NCBI GenBank assembly: GCA_016713305.1
Contig: JADJPK010000007.1
Location: 186,001-250,000 of the forward strand
Source of the DNA: Betaproteobacteria bacterium
GTDB taxonomy: Bacteria; Pseudomonadota; Gammaproteobacteria; Burkholderiales; Ga0077523
DNA: 64,000 nt
Direction: 5' to 3'
Of the stretch, positions 27,755 through 37,431 are shown one piece after another. The notes under the pieces are model-generated. The model did no database searches. It worked only from the letters and a program-made list of their open reading frames with translations, and was not told the origin of the DNA. Every line of letters begins with the position of its first letter. Position 1 is the stretch's first letter. The position numbers and the translations under genes were made by a program.

Positions 27755-28442
27755 AACCGGTCAAGCAGCTCCCGTCATCCGTTGCCGCGGACTGGCCAAG
27801 ACCTACGCGGAGGGCGTGGCGCCCGTGGACGTGCTCCGCTGTGTCGCTCTCGACGTGCGGCGCGGCGAGACGATCGCCATCGTGGGGGCCTCGGGATCGG
27901 GCAAGAGCACGCTCCTGCATCTTCTGGGCGGCCTGGATGCGCCGAGCGGCGGCGAGGTTGCGCTGATGGGTCAACCGGTGCAGGGGCTGTCGCCGCGGTC
28001 GCTGGGCGAACTGCGCAACCGCGCATTGGGCTTCGTCTATCAGTTCCACCACCTGCTGCCGGAGTTCAGCGCGCTCGAGAACGTCGCGATGCCGCTGTAC
28101 ATCCGCCGCACGGCGGAGAAGGAGGCTCACGAGGCCGCGCGCGCCATGCTCGAACGCGTGGGTCTCGCCAGCCGGCTGCAGCACGTTCCCGGCGAGATGT
28201 CGGGCGGTGAACGGCAACGGGCCGCGCTCGCCAGGGCGCTCGTCACACAGCCGGCGGCACTGCTCGCCGACGAGCCGACCGGCAATCTGGATCGGCGCAA
28301 TGCCGAGGCAGTGCTCGATCTCATGCTGGAGCTCAATCGCGGTCTGGGCACGAGCCTCGTGATCGTCACGCACGACATGGGCATCGCGGGACGGATGGAC
28401 CGCGTGCTCAGGCTCGAAGACGGCCGGCTCCAAGCGGCCTGA
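27747..28442 (+). CDS. lolD: Lipoprotein-releasing ABC transporter ATPase
   Basis: 231-aa ATPase subunit of LolCDE. Walker A is IVGASGSGKSTLLHLLGGLD, the Q-loop region is LGFVYQFHHLLPEFSALENVAMPL (typical LolD), the ABC signature is MSGGERQRAALARALV, Walker B is ALLADEPTGNLD, and the switch His is in VIVTHDMG. It starts inside the lolC stop region, so the two are translationally coupled. Length matches the family. Confidence 0.97.
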   Translation: MSETGQAAPVIRCRGLAKTYAEGVAPVDVLRCVALDVRRGETIAIVGASGSGKSTLLHLLGGLDAPSGGEVALMGQPVQGLSPRSLGELRNRALGFVYQFHHLLPEFSALENVAMPLYIRRTAEKEAHEAARAMLERVGLASRLQHVPGEMSGGERQRAALARALVTQPAALLADEPTGNLDRRNAEAVLDLMLELNRGLGTSLVIVTHDMGIAGRMDRVLRLEDGRLQAA

Positions 28443-28552
28443 CGGCTGCAAGCCCGGAGCCGGCACGATGAGGAATCCGCAAGGTCGCGCCGCGCAGCGT
28501 CGAAGCGCGAATCCGGCTGCGGCCTTCCCGAGACACTGACGGCATTGCTCCC

Positions 28553-30909
28553 GTGGGTCCGGCCGCCTTCTTCGCCGCAGGTGCCTGGCTGCTGCAGCAG
28601 CAACCCCGGCTTCCCTCTCTGGCGGCGGCGTCCATTCTGGTTCCGCTGCTGCTTTGTGCGCGGTACTGGTGGAACGCATCGCCGGCGGCGCTTCGCATCG
28701 CGAGCCGTCTGGCCCTGGGCCTCGCGTGCTTCGCTGCGGGCTTCTACTGGGCGGCCGCCTACGGCGGTTGGCGGCTCGCGGACGAGCTCCCCGCACGGTG
28801 GGAGGGACGCGACGTGCGGCTGCGCGGCACGGTGACCGGTCTTCCGGAGCGGACCGCGAGCGGATGGCGATTCGGTGTCGAGACGGAGCGGGTCATCACG
28901 CCCGATGCGGAGGTTCCACATCGGCTGCTGATCACGTTGATGGATGATCCCGCCGAACCGGCCGTGACGACGGAACCGCCCGTGGAGGCGGGCGAGCACC
29001 TCGTGTTCACGGCTCGGCTGCGCCGGCCTCACGGAACCTACAACCCGCACGGATTCGATTTCGAAGGCTGGCTGCTGGAGCGCGGCTTTCGCGCCACCGG
29101 TTACGTCCGCACCGGCGAGCCGTTCAGCCGGGAACGCCCGGTGCCCTGGCAGTTCTCCGGCGGCATCGACCGATGGCGGGCATCGCTGCGCAGCCATCTG
29201 CTCGCGGCGGTGCCGGAGTCCGCCTTCGCCGGCGTGCTCGTCGCGCTGGCCATCGGCGACCAGCAGGCGATCACCGCCGAGCAGTGGCAGGTCTACACCC
29301 GCACCGGCGTCAACCACCTCATGAGCATCTCGGGCCTGCACATCACCATGCTCGGTGCGGTCGCCGGATTCGCCGTGTCGAGACTGTGGCGCCGTTCCTC
29401 GCGCCTGGTTCGAGCCCTGCCTGCCGTCGATGCCGGCGCCTGGGCGGACTGGCCACCGCCTTCGGTTACGCGATGCTTTCCGGATTCGCCGTGCCGGCAC
29501 AGCGCACGTTGTGGATGCTGGCCACGGCCGTGATTGCGGGCCGCCTGCGCATGCGGGTGACGCCCTGGGACACGCTGGGGTTGGCCCTGGCGGTGGTCGT
29601 TGCCGCGGATCCCATGGCCGTCATCTCGCCGGGATTCTGGCTTTCGTTCGGTGCCGTGGCCTGGCTCATGTTCGCCGGCGGGAGGGAAGAGAGGTCCACG
29701 CCAGCCGCGCACCGCTGGTCACGCGCCCAATGGGCACTGTTCCTGGGGCTCACGCCGCTGCTCGTGGCGATGTTCCAGCAGGTGTCGATCGTCGGGCCGC
29801 TGGCCAACGCGTTCGCGATTCCCCTGGTGAGTCTGGCTGTCGTCCCGCTGACGCTGGCCGCGACCGTCCTGCCCTGGAGCGGTCCGGCGCAGCTGGCGGC
29901 ATGGCTGCTGGACTGGCTGCACACCGCTCTTTCGACCATCGCCGCATGGTCCTGGGCCCAGTACGTCCAGCCCGCACCGCCCGCCTGGACCGTGCCGTTG
30001 GCTTGTGCAGGAGCGCTGTGGCTCCTGCTTCCGCGGGGTTTCCCTTCCCGGTGGGTGGGGGTCTTGGCGTTTCTTCCGCTCGTGGCATTCCGGCCGGATC
30101 CGCTGCCGGAGGAGGAAGCGCTCGTCACGATGCTGGACGTGGGCCAGGGCCTCGCGGTGCTGGTGCGCACGCGGGACCAGGCGCTGCTCTTCGACACCGG
30201 CCCCGGATGGTCGGCGGAAGCCGACAGCGCGAGCCGGGTGATCCTGCCGTATCTGCGAGGGGAGGGAATCGACCGGCTCGGCGCACTCGTGGTGAGCCAC
30301 GACGATCGCGATCACACCGGTGGCGCCAGGTCACTGGTCAGGGGAATGGCCATCGATTCGGTGCTCACATCGCTTCCCGCGTCCAGCCCAGCCCTGGGCA
30401 GCCATCCGCGTGTGCTGAAGTGCGTGGCGGGCCAGTCGTGGACGTGGAGCGGCGTGAACTTCGCCATGCTGTATCCGTCGAATCCATCCCCCGCAGCCAC
30501 GGTGCGGGACAATGCGCGCAGTTGCGTGCTGCGGGTCGAGGCGGGAGGCAGGAGCGTGCTCGTCGCCGCCGACATCGAGCGCGATGCGGAAACGGAGATT
30601 CTGCGCAGCGGCGCCGCATTGGAATCGACCGTGCTGGTGGTTCCCCACCATGGCAGCGCGACGTCGTCGACGCCGGCGTTCGTTGCCGCCGTGCATCCAC
30701 AGTCCGCCTGGTTCGCCGTCGGGTACCGCAACCGTTTCGGGCATCCTCACCCCGATGTGATTTCGCGCTATCGTGAGTTGGGGGTGACGATGGCGCGCTC
30801 CGACGTTTCGGGCGCCGTCACCGCGCGGCTGTCGCGGGCCGGACTCGAGATGCAGGCGTGGCGCCGTGTGGCCCGGCGCTATTGGCACACCCCCATCGAT
30901 TCGATCTGA
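28553..30909 (+). CDS. comEC: ComEC/Rec2 DNA-uptake channel protein (one frameshift)
   Basis: About 785 aa. An N-terminal membrane region and OB-like domain (DVRLRGTVTGLPERTASG; RLRRPHGTYNPHGFDFEGWLLERGF) precede the Competence domain (VLVALAIGDQQAITAEQWQVYTRTGVNHLMSISGLHITML; GYAMLSGFAVPAQRTLWMLATAV). A C-terminal metallo-beta-lactamase-like domain follows (VTMLDVGQGLAVLVRT; LVVSHDDRDHTGG; VLVVPHHGSATSSTPAF). The protein moves incoming single-stranded DNA across the inner membrane. The frame changes near 29434-29437 (restoring one base gives VDAGRLGGLATAFGY). The GTG start is the first plausible one after lolD, 110 bp downstream. Confidence 0.93.
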
Positions 30910-30923
30910 GGAATTCCCGCCCC

Positions 30924-33098
30924 GTGTTCAAGTCGGTTCCACAGGAAGTCACCCAGCCGTCGGCTCTCGTCGCGCAATGGCGCGCCGATGGCGCCCGCCT
31001 TCAGCCTGGAGACGAGGGCGTGCTCACCGATGTCATCGATGCGGTGGGGCAGAGCGACGGTGACCCCTGGCACATGGCACTGGAGGCGGCGGATGTCCTG
31101 GCCTACCTCAAGCTCGATGCGGACTCGCTGCTGGCAGCGCTGTTCCTGGGGGTCGGGTCGGATGCGCAGACGGTCGAACGCCTGATCGACGGCCGCAAGA
31201 ACGACGTGTGGAGTCTGGTCGAGGGCGCGCGGCGCATGCGCGATCTGCACGCTCTGCTGCCGGAGGAAAGCGCCAAGCGGCGGTCGCCGGACCAGGCCGC
31301 GCAGGTGGAGCGGCTGCGCAAGATGGTGCTGGCCATGGCGCAGGACGGACGCGTGGTCGTGCTCCATCTGGCGTTCCACCTCGTGAACCTGCGCCGCCTC
31401 GTGCGCGACGGCGATGCGAAGCAGCGGGCGGACGCCGCCCACGAGACCTTCGAACTCCTGGCGCCGCTCGCCAACCGGCTTGGCATCTGGCAGGTGAAGT
31501 GGGAGATGGAGGATCTCGCGTTTCGCGCACGGGATCCCGACGGCTACAAGAAGATCGCATCGCAGCTGGACGAGAAGCGCGCCGACCGCGAGCGCTTCAT
31601 CGCGGACGTGACGGCGCTGCTCAGACGCGAACTGGCAGGCGCCGGCCTGCGTGCGGACGTGAGCGGACGTCCCAAGCACATCTACAGCATCTGGAAGAAG
31701 ATGCAGCGCAAGGATCTGGGCTTCCAGGACCTCTTCGACGTGCGTGGCGTGCGCATCCTGGTGGACGACGTGAAGGACTGCTACGCGGCGCTGGGCCTGG
31801 TCCATCACCTCTGGGCGCCCATTCCGCGGGAGTTCGACGATTACATCGCGCGCCCCAAGGCCAACAACTACCGCTCGCTGCACACGGCCGTGATCGGGCC
31901 GGAAGAGAAGGTGCTGGAAGTGCAGATCCGTACGCACGAGATGCATCAGGCGAACGAACTGGGCGTCGCCGCACACTGGCGCTACAAGGAAGGCGGCCAT
32001 CGTGCCGACTCCGGTTACGGCCGCCATATCGCGTGGCTGCGGCAGGTCCTCGACTGGCGTCTGGGCAGCGCGGACAGCGAGGAGCTGGCCCAGGAGTTCC
32101 GTGCCGAACTGCTGCAGGACAGCGTCTACGTGATCACGCCGCAGGGGCAGGTGATCGCCCTGCCGTCGGGCTCGACTCCGGTGGATTTCGCGTACTACGT
32201 CCATTCGGGTCTCGGGCATCGATGCCGGGGCGCGAAGGTGAATGGCCAGATCGTGCCGCTCACGCATCGCCTCGCGAACGGCGACCGGGTGGAGATCATC
32301 GCCACGGCCGAGGGGGGGCCCAGCATGGACTGGCTCAACCCGGCACGGGGGTTCCTCGCGAGCGGACGCGCACGCGCCAAGGTGCGCCAGTGGTTCAACA
32401 ACCAGAACCTCGAGCAGTCCATCGCGCAGGGCCGGCAGATGCTGGAGCGCGAGGCCCACCGCGTCGGTGTGGCCATGCCGCCGCTGGACAGTCTTGCCAC
32501 GGCCCTGGGCCATGCCAAGCCGGACGATCTGCTCGCAGCGCTGGGCCGAGGGGAGATCGGTCAGCGGACCTTGCAGACCGCGCTGCGCGGCCGGTCCGCC
32601 GAACCGCCGGCCGAGCCGGCCGCGCTTCCTCCCTCGTTCGTGGGGGAGAACGCGAATGCGGCACGTCCCGGCGGAATTCTCGTGGTGGGCATCGACCGTC
32701 TCCTCACCCAGCTCGCACGCTGCTGCCGTCCGCTTCCCCCGGATGCCATCGTGGGTTTCGTCACCAAGGGCAAGGGCGTGTCCATCCACCGCCAGGATTG
32801 CCCCAACGTGAAGCAACTCCCGGCCGAACGGCGGCTCGAGGCGCAATGGGGCGCAACGCCCCGCGATGCCAGGTTCCAGACCGATGTGGAGGTGACCGGA
32901 TCGGCCGAGGGACTGCTGCGTACGGTGGTCGACGTGCTCGGAAAGGAGAGGGTCACGGTGCGCGCTGCCCGGACGTCGGGCCGGGGTGCGAGCGAACGGG
33001 TCCGCCTGACGGTGGAAGTCTCCGACGAACTTCAGCTGCAGCGGGTCGTCTCGCTCCTGCGCGAGGTGCCGGGCGTCACGGCCGTCAGGCGCTGCTGA
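30924..33098 (+). CDS. relA: GTP pyrophosphokinase RelA (synthetase-only)
   Basis: 724-aa ribosome-associated (p)ppGpp synthetase. The N-terminal hydrolase-like domain lacks the HD pair (ALFLGVGSDAQTVERLIDG where SpoT has a metal site), so it should be inactive for hydrolysis. The synthetase domain has SGRPKHIYSIWKKMQRKDLGFQDLFDVRGVRI, the acidic EFDD motif of monofunctional RelA (PREFDDYIARPKANNYRSLHTAV), and VQIRTHEMHQANELGVAAHWRYKEG. TGS (SVYVITPQGQVIALPSGSTPVDFAYYVHS), a Cys-bearing zinc-finger-like segment (LARCCRPLPPDAIVGFVTKGKG) and ACT domains follow. The GTG start lies 14 bp after comEC, so they may be co-transcribed. Confidence 0.96.
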   Translation: MFKSVPQEVTQPSALVAQWRADGARLQPGDEGVLTDVIDAVGQSDGDPWHMALEAADVLAYLKLDADSLLAALFLGVGSDAQTVERLIDGRKNDVWSLVEGARRMRDLHALLPEESAKRRSPDQAAQVERLRKMVLAMAQDGRVVVLHLAFHLVNLRRLVRDGDAKQRADAAHETFELLAPLANRLGIWQVKWEMEDLAFRARDPDGYKKIASQLDEKRADRERFIADVTALLRRELAGAGLRADVSGRPKHIYSIWKKMQRKDLGFQDLFDVRGVRILVDDVKDCYAALGLVHHLWAPIPREFDDYIARPKANNYRSLHTAVIGPEEKVLEVQIRTHEMHQANELGVAAHWRYKEGGHRADSGYGRHIAWLRQVLDWRLGSADSEELAQEFRAELLQDSVYVITPQGQVIALPSGSTPVDFAYYVHSGLGHRCRGAKVNGQIVPLTHRLANGDRVEIIATAEGGPSMDWLNPARGFLASGRARAKVRQWFNNQNLEQSIAQGRQMLEREAHRVGVAMPPLDSLATALGHAKPDDLLAALGRGEIGQRTLQTALRGRSAEPPAEPAALPPSFVGENANAARPGGILVVGIDRLLTQLARCCRPLPPDAIVGFVTKGKGVSIHRQDCPNVKQLPAERRLEAQWGATPRDARFQTDVEVTGSAEGLLRTVVDVLGKERVTVRAARTSGRGASERVRLTVEVSDELQLQRVVSLLREVPGVTAVRRC

Positions 33099-33464
33099 AC
33101 CGGGCCGCGCCCACGGGGCGCGGGTCCGGGCCTCGTCGGTCGTTCCGTTCCCGATTGTCCCCCGGCAGAAATGCCGAGGGTTTCGCTGCGTGCCGAGATG
33201 GTGCGTCCGCGAGCCTTCCTCTGCGGGCCGCCGGTCGTCCCCTCAAGCAACGCGGCGGCCGACCGGAGTTCATGGACGCGTTTCGGGCCTGACCTTCTCA
33301 TTGCTTTCGCCATGGATTTCCGGCCGGAATGTGAGGAGTCCGCCGTTCTGCGCCGTCTCAAGTTCATTTCCCTGTTTCCGTTAAGAGACTCGCACGACCG
33401 CGAGAACACCCCCGGATGCGCCGGGGCGGTTCGTCGTGCGAACGCCACAGAACAAACTGGATAC
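33099..33464. other. Leader region of the chemotaxis cluster
   Basis: 366 bp between relA and the first MCP. It has a short GC hairpin right after relA (CCGCGCCC / GGGCGCGG) without a T run, and a good sigma-28 promoter at 33358. No gene recognised. Confidence 0.6.
33358..33384 (+). promoter_or_regulatory. Sigma-28 (FliA) promoter before MCP-cheY-cheA
   Basis: TCAAGTTC, 11 bases, TCCGTTAA: TCAA and CCG are separated as in the FliA consensus (TAAA-N15-GCCGATAA). It lies 80 bp upstream of the first MCP. Four other transcription-unit leaders in the cluster show the same layout, which raises confidence. Confidence 0.65.
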
Positions 33465-34661
33465 ATGAACTCGACGAACCATTCGGTACCGCGGAGGCCT
33501 CGGCCGATACTCGTAGGGACGGCGTGCGTGGGGGCGGCCCTCACGGCAGCGTGGTTTCTGCTCAATTTCAGTCCCTTCGCGGCGGTGATCGTCGCGGCGG
33601 CCGGCACTGCCGCACCCTGGGTGTGGCACGCGTTCCGAACGCCGTTGGATGCCCATTCGTCGCGTTCCGAGGAGCATCGGGACTCCGGCAACGTCCCGCT
33701 CGGCGATGCGCTTGCCAGGATGGGGACGGCCACGACACGTCTGCTCGAAGGGTCCGATGACGAGTTGCGCAGGATCGACGGGCTGGTGTCGGATGCCATC
33801 CCGGACCTCATCAAGAGCTTCAGCGACATCACGGCCCAGGCCAAGCGCCAGCAGGAACTCACCCTGGCGGCGGCCAACAGCGACGAGATGCGCGCGCGGT
33901 TCCACGGATTCGTTGCAGAGGCTTCCAGCACGCTCCAGCAGTACGTCGACCGGCTGGTGGAAGGCAGCCGCTCGGGCATGGAACTGGTCGAGCAGATGGA
34001 AAACATCGAGAGCCGGGTGAAGGATGTCACGGGCTTCCTGGACGAGATCGACTCCATCGCCAAGCAGACGAATCTTCTCGCGCTCAACGCGGCCATCGAG
34101 GCCGCCCGCGCGGGCGAGGCAGGGCGCGGATTCGCCGTGGTCGCCGACGAAGTGAGGACGCTCTCCGGCCGCACCGCGACCTTCAGCCGGCAGATCCTGG
34201 ATCAGATGAAGGGCATCGAGGTGGAGATCCAGCGTGCCGACGAACGCATCAACGCCATGGCGTCGCAGGACATGGTGTCTGCACTCGGCGCCAAGTCCAA
34301 TGTCGAGACGGCGCTGAACGAGCTGGGCGACGCCAACATGGCGATGAACGACTCGGCCGCGGAAGTCTCCCGCATCGCCGGCGAACTGGAGCACACGGTC
34401 AACGCCGCGGTCACGAACCTTCAGTTCCAGGATCTCACCACCCAGCTGATCGGCCACGCCCGTCACCAGAACGAGGCGATCCGCGAACTGCTGGCGCACA
34501 TCACGCAGGTCGGCGGCGCTCTGGCCGACGACAGCTTTGCTTCCCAGGCGGGTTCCCTGCTCGCCGAATTCGATCAGCGGCTCACAAGAGCGCAGGCGGC
34601 CGCCGAGCGCACTCCGGTACGGCAGCAAGGCATGGATACCGGGGCCGTGGAACTGTTTTGA
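33465..34661 (+). CDS. Short membrane-anchored methyl-accepting chemotaxis-type protein
   Basis: 398 aa. Two close hydrophobic helices (about 15-33 and 37-53) anchor it, with almost no periplasmic part. A soluble helical region follows, with the receptor hairpin at about 195-230 (DEIDSIAKQTNLLALNAAIEAARAGEAGRGFAVVADEV). After the tip the return helix is atypical (QILDQMKGIEVEIQRADERINAM) and ends with FQDLTTQLIGH, a motif of soluble receptor-like proteins acting with CheA/CheD rather than sensing ligands. No HAMP is visible. It opens the che cluster and likely signals an internal cue or tunes the array. cheY starts 29 bp downstream. Confidence 0.88.
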   Translation: MNSTNHSVPRRPRPILVGTACVGAALTAAWFLLNFSPFAAVIVAAAGTAAPWVWHAFRTPLDAHSSRSEEHRDSGNVPLGDALARMGTATTRLLEGSDDELRRIDGLVSDAIPDLIKSFSDITAQAKRQQELTLAAANSDEMRARFHGFVAEASSTLQQYVDRLVEGSRSGMELVEQMENIESRVKDVTGFLDEIDSIAKQTNLLALNAAIEAARAGEAGRGFAVVADEVRTLSGRTATFSRQILDQMKGIEVEIQRADERINAMASQDMVSALGAKSNVETALNELGDANMAMNDSAAEVSRIAGELEHTVNAAVTNLQFQDLTTQLIGHARHQNEAIRELLAHITQVGGALADDSFASQAGSLLAEFDQRLTRAQAAAERTPVRQQGMDTGAVELF

Positions 34662-34690
34662 ACCTTACTCGCAAGTCGGGAGATTGATAG

Positions 34691-35056
34691 ATGTCAAAGA
34701 CGATTCTCGCCGTGGACGACTCTCCGTCGATCCGCAATATGGTCGCTTTCACGCTCAAGAGCGCGGGCTACGACGTAGTGGAGGCGGTCGACGGCCAGGA
34801 TGGTCTCGACAAGGCCAAGTCCAAGCAGGTGAACCTCGTGCTCACCGACCAGAACATGCCCCGCATGGATGGACTCACCCTGGTGAAGAATCTGCGCGCC
34901 ATGCCCCAGTACAAGTCGGCACCCATCCTCATTCTCACCACGGAATCGTCGGATGACATGAAGGCGAAGGGCCGTGCCGCGGGTGCGACGGGCTGGCTGG
35001 TGAAGCCCTTCGATCCGCCCCGGCTGCTGGAGGTCGTCAAGAAGGTCATCGGCTGA
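34691..35056 (+). CDS. cheY: Chemotaxis response regulator CheY
   Basis: 121-aa single-domain receiver. Acidic pocket Asp9/Asp10, phospho-acceptor Asp53 (NLVLTDQNMPRMDG), switch Thr in ILILTTES (83/84) and Lys105 (GWLVKPFDP) are all present. Phosphorylated by CheA, it would bind the flagellar switch FliM. It sits between the first MCP and cheA with short gaps, in one operon. Confidence 0.96.
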   Translation: MSKTILAVDDSPSIRNMVAFTLKSAGYDVVEAVDGQDGLDKAKSKQVNLVLTDQNMPRMDGLTLVKNLRAMPQYKSAPILILTTESSDDMKAKGRAAGATGWLVKPFDPPRLLEVVKKVIG

Positions 35057-35075
35057 CGCCCGGGAGCGCGAAGTC

Positions 35076-37328
35076 ATGAGCTTCGACATGGGGCAGTTCA
35101 CGCAGGTGTTCTTCGACGAGGCCAAGGAGCACATCGCGACCATCGAGGAGGTCCTTCTCCGGCTCGACCTCGTCGAACCGGGTCTGGAAGATCTCAACGC
35201 GATCTTCCGCGCGGCGCACTCCATCAAGGGCGGGGCCGGCACGTTCGGGTTTGCCGACATGGCGGATTTCACCCACGTCGCGGAGACGCTCCTCGACAGG
35301 CTGCGCAAGCAGGAGCTGAAGCTGACCGCCGCCATGGTGGATGCGCTGCTCGAGTCGAACGATGTGATCAAGTCCATGCTGGAGGCGCACCAGAACGGGG
35401 GTGAGGCCGACGGTGCGATCGAGCAGGAAGTGCGAGGGCGCCTGGAAGCGCTGTCGTCCGGGGAAGCACCGAGCGCCGAGCCAGTACGGTCTTCGGGCGC
35501 CGTCGCCCGGCCGCGCGAAGCACGCCGTTTCGTGATCCGGTTTCCCCACGCCAACGTGAGCTCCGATCAGGCGCTCGCCAATCTCCTCGCCGAGCTGAGG
35601 GCCCTGGGCACTCTGCATGTGGTTGAACAGCCCGCGCCCGGGCGTACTGAACCGGATGCACGCTGGGAACTGGTCCTCGACACCACTGCGGAGCGTGCCG
35701 AACTGGTGGATCTGTTCGATTTCGTCCTGTCGCCCTCGCGGCTGGAACTGGACGAAGTGGAAGCAGGCGCGGATATCCCCGGTGTGGCGCAGGCGGGTGA
35801 TGAGGGCTTCGGCTTCTTCGAGGAAGCGGCAGGCGCTCCGCCGAAGGAAGAAGGTTTCGGCTTCTTCGACGATGCCGCCGGCGCACCCGTCCAGGAGGCC
35901 GGTTTCGGCTTCTTCGACAATGCACCGGGCACCGCGTCGCAGGCCGGGGATTCCGCGGAGCGAAACCAGCCTTTCGGTTTCTTCGACGGTGCGCCGGGCG
36001 AGCCGGGCACGTCGACGCAAGCGGAACCGGCGTCTTCGAACGCGGCCACTCCCGCGCGCCGGGCCACCGATGCCTCGGGCAAGTCCGACGCACCGGCGGG
36101 TCGACGCGCGACGGACAAGGCGGCCGCAGCGGCCGCCAGTGGCGACACCTCGATCCGCGTGAGCGTGGAAAAGGTCGACCAGCTCATCAATCTGGTGGGC
36201 GAGCTGGTGATCACCCAATCGATGCTCGCCCAGGCCGTGATGCGTGCCGACCTGGCGGTGGACGACACGCTCGTGAATGGCATCGCACAGCTGGAGCGCA
36301 ACTCCCGCGATCTGCAGGAGGCGGTGATGTCCATCCGCATGCTCCCGATCGCCTTCGTGTTCAGCCGCTTTCCGCGGCTGGTGCGCGACATCGCGGGCAA
36401 GCTCGGCAAGAACGTCGATCTCAAGCTGGTAGGCGAGCAGACGGAACTGGACAAGGGCGTGATCGAGAAGATCGCGGACCCCCTGACCCATCTGGTGCGC
36501 AACAGCCTGGACCACGGGCTGGAGAGCGCAGCCGACCGCGAGGCCGCCGGCAAGCCGGCCAAGGGGACCATCACGCTGCGGGCCTTCCATCAGGGCGGCA
36601 ACATCGTCATCGAAGTGGCCGACGACGGCAGGGGGCTCGACCGGGAGAAGATTCTCGCCAAGGCCCGGTCGCGCGGCATGCCGGTGGACGATTCGATGAG
36701 CGATGCCGAGGTTTTCGGGCTCATCTTCGAGGCGGGCTTTTCCACGGCCGAACAGGTCACGGACATCTCCGGCCGCGGTGTCGGCATGGACGTCGTGCGC
36801 CGGAACATCATGGCACTCGGCGGACGTGTCGACATCGCGAGCCAGCTGGGCAAGGGCTGCACGGTGTCGATCCGGCTGCCGCTCACGCTGGCCATTCTCG
36901 ATGGCATCTCGGTGGCCGTGGGAGATTCGCTGTACATCGTGCCGCTGGGATTCATCGTGGAGTCCCTGCAGCCGCAACAGACCGACATCCGGACCATCGC
37001 GGGCTCCGGACTCGTCATGCAGGTAAGGGGCGATTACCTCCCTGTCGTGAGGCTGCACGACGAGATGGGTGTCACGCCGAAGATCCGGGAATTCCACCGC
37101 GGCATCACTGTCATCATTGAATCCGACGGGGCAAGAGCAGCGATGTTCGTCGACGAACTGGTGGGGCAGCACCAGGTGGTCATCAAGAGTCTGGAGAGCA
37201 ACTACCGCAAGGTGCCGGGGATCTCCGCCGCCACGATCATGGGAGACGGCAGGGTCGCGATGATCCTGGATGTCGCTCACATCGTGCGCAAGGCCACTTC
37301 GAAGAAGGAGTATCAGGAAGCCGCTTGA
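35076..37328 (+). CDS. cheA: Chemotaxis histidine kinase CheA
   Basis: 750 aa. P1 (HPt) has the phosphorylated His48 in IFRAAHSIKGGAGTFGF. A P2-like domain (about 148-230, RRFVIRFPHANVSSDQALAN) is followed by a linker with four aromatic repeats (about 243-312, GFGFFEEAAGAP type). P3 dimerisation (about 365-430) begins SIRVSVEKVDQLINLVGELVITQ; the P4 ATPase has LTHLVRNSLDHGLE (N box), VADDGRGLD (G1) and DISGRGVGMDVVRRN (G2); P5 (CheW-like, to the end) binds receptors and CheW. The kinase autophosphorylates and feeds CheY and CheB. It starts 19 bp after cheY. Confidence 0.97.
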   Translation: MSFDMGQFTQVFFDEAKEHIATIEEVLLRLDLVEPGLEDLNAIFRAAHSIKGGAGTFGFADMADFTHVAETLLDRLRKQELKLTAAMVDALLESNDVIKSMLEAHQNGGEADGAIEQEVRGRLEALSSGEAPSAEPVRSSGAVARPREARRFVIRFPHANVSSDQALANLLAELRALGTLHVVEQPAPGRTEPDARWELVLDTTAERAELVDLFDFVLSPSRLELDEVEAGADIPGVAQAGDEGFGFFEEAAGAPPKEEGFGFFDDAAGAPVQEAGFGFFDNAPGTASQAGDSAERNQPFGFFDGAPGEPGTSTQAEPASSNAATPARRATDASGKSDAPAGRRATDKAAAAAASGDTSIRVSVEKVDQLINLVGELVITQSMLAQAVMRADLAVDDTLVNGIAQLERNSRDLQEAVMSIRMLPIAFVFSRFPRLVRDIAGKLGKNVDLKLVGEQTELDKGVIEKIADPLTHLVRNSLDHGLESAADREAAGKPAKGTITLRAFHQGGNIVIEVADDGRGLDREKILAKARSRGMPVDDSMSDAEVFGLIFEAGFSTAEQVTDISGRGVGMDVVRRNIMALGGRVDIASQLGKGCTVSIRLPLTLAILDGISVAVGDSLYIVPLGFIVESLQPQQTDIRTIAGSGLVMQVRGDYLPVVRLHDEMGVTPKIREFHRGITVIIESDGARAAMFVDELVGQHQVVIKSLESNYRKVPGISAATIMGDGRVAMILDVAHIVRKATSKKEYQEAA
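35802..36010 (+). repeat. Four-fold GFGFF repeat coding region in cheA linker
   Basis: Four units, each with (G/P)FGFF followed by Asp/Glu and a short Ala-Gly-Pro spacer, spaced roughly 19-27 codons apart: GFGFFEEAAGAP, GFGFFDDAAGAP, GFGFFDNAPGT, PFGFFDGAPGEP. The DNA differs between units at synonymous sites, so the peptide rather than the DNA is conserved. Confidence 0.9.
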
Positions 37329-37431
37329 GCGGTGTCATAGCAGCCGGGGTCTGGAACCGGGAGACGGCACCGACACGGTGCGGCCACCCGGCACACGTCG
37401 AAGCGACGAACGTCATGAGAGGGCAACGTCG

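Noticed and set aside
28468..28552. ATG at 28468 as comEC start
   Set aside because: It is not in the comEC frame and meets a stop after about 24 codons.
33107..33125. Terminator after relA
   Set aside because: A GC hairpin is present but no T run follows; too weak to call.
37329..37431. Sigma-28 promoter before the second cluster MCP
   Set aside because: No TCAA/TAAA with a CCG element at 15-base spacing is present; the gene is better read as part of the cheY-cheA transcript.
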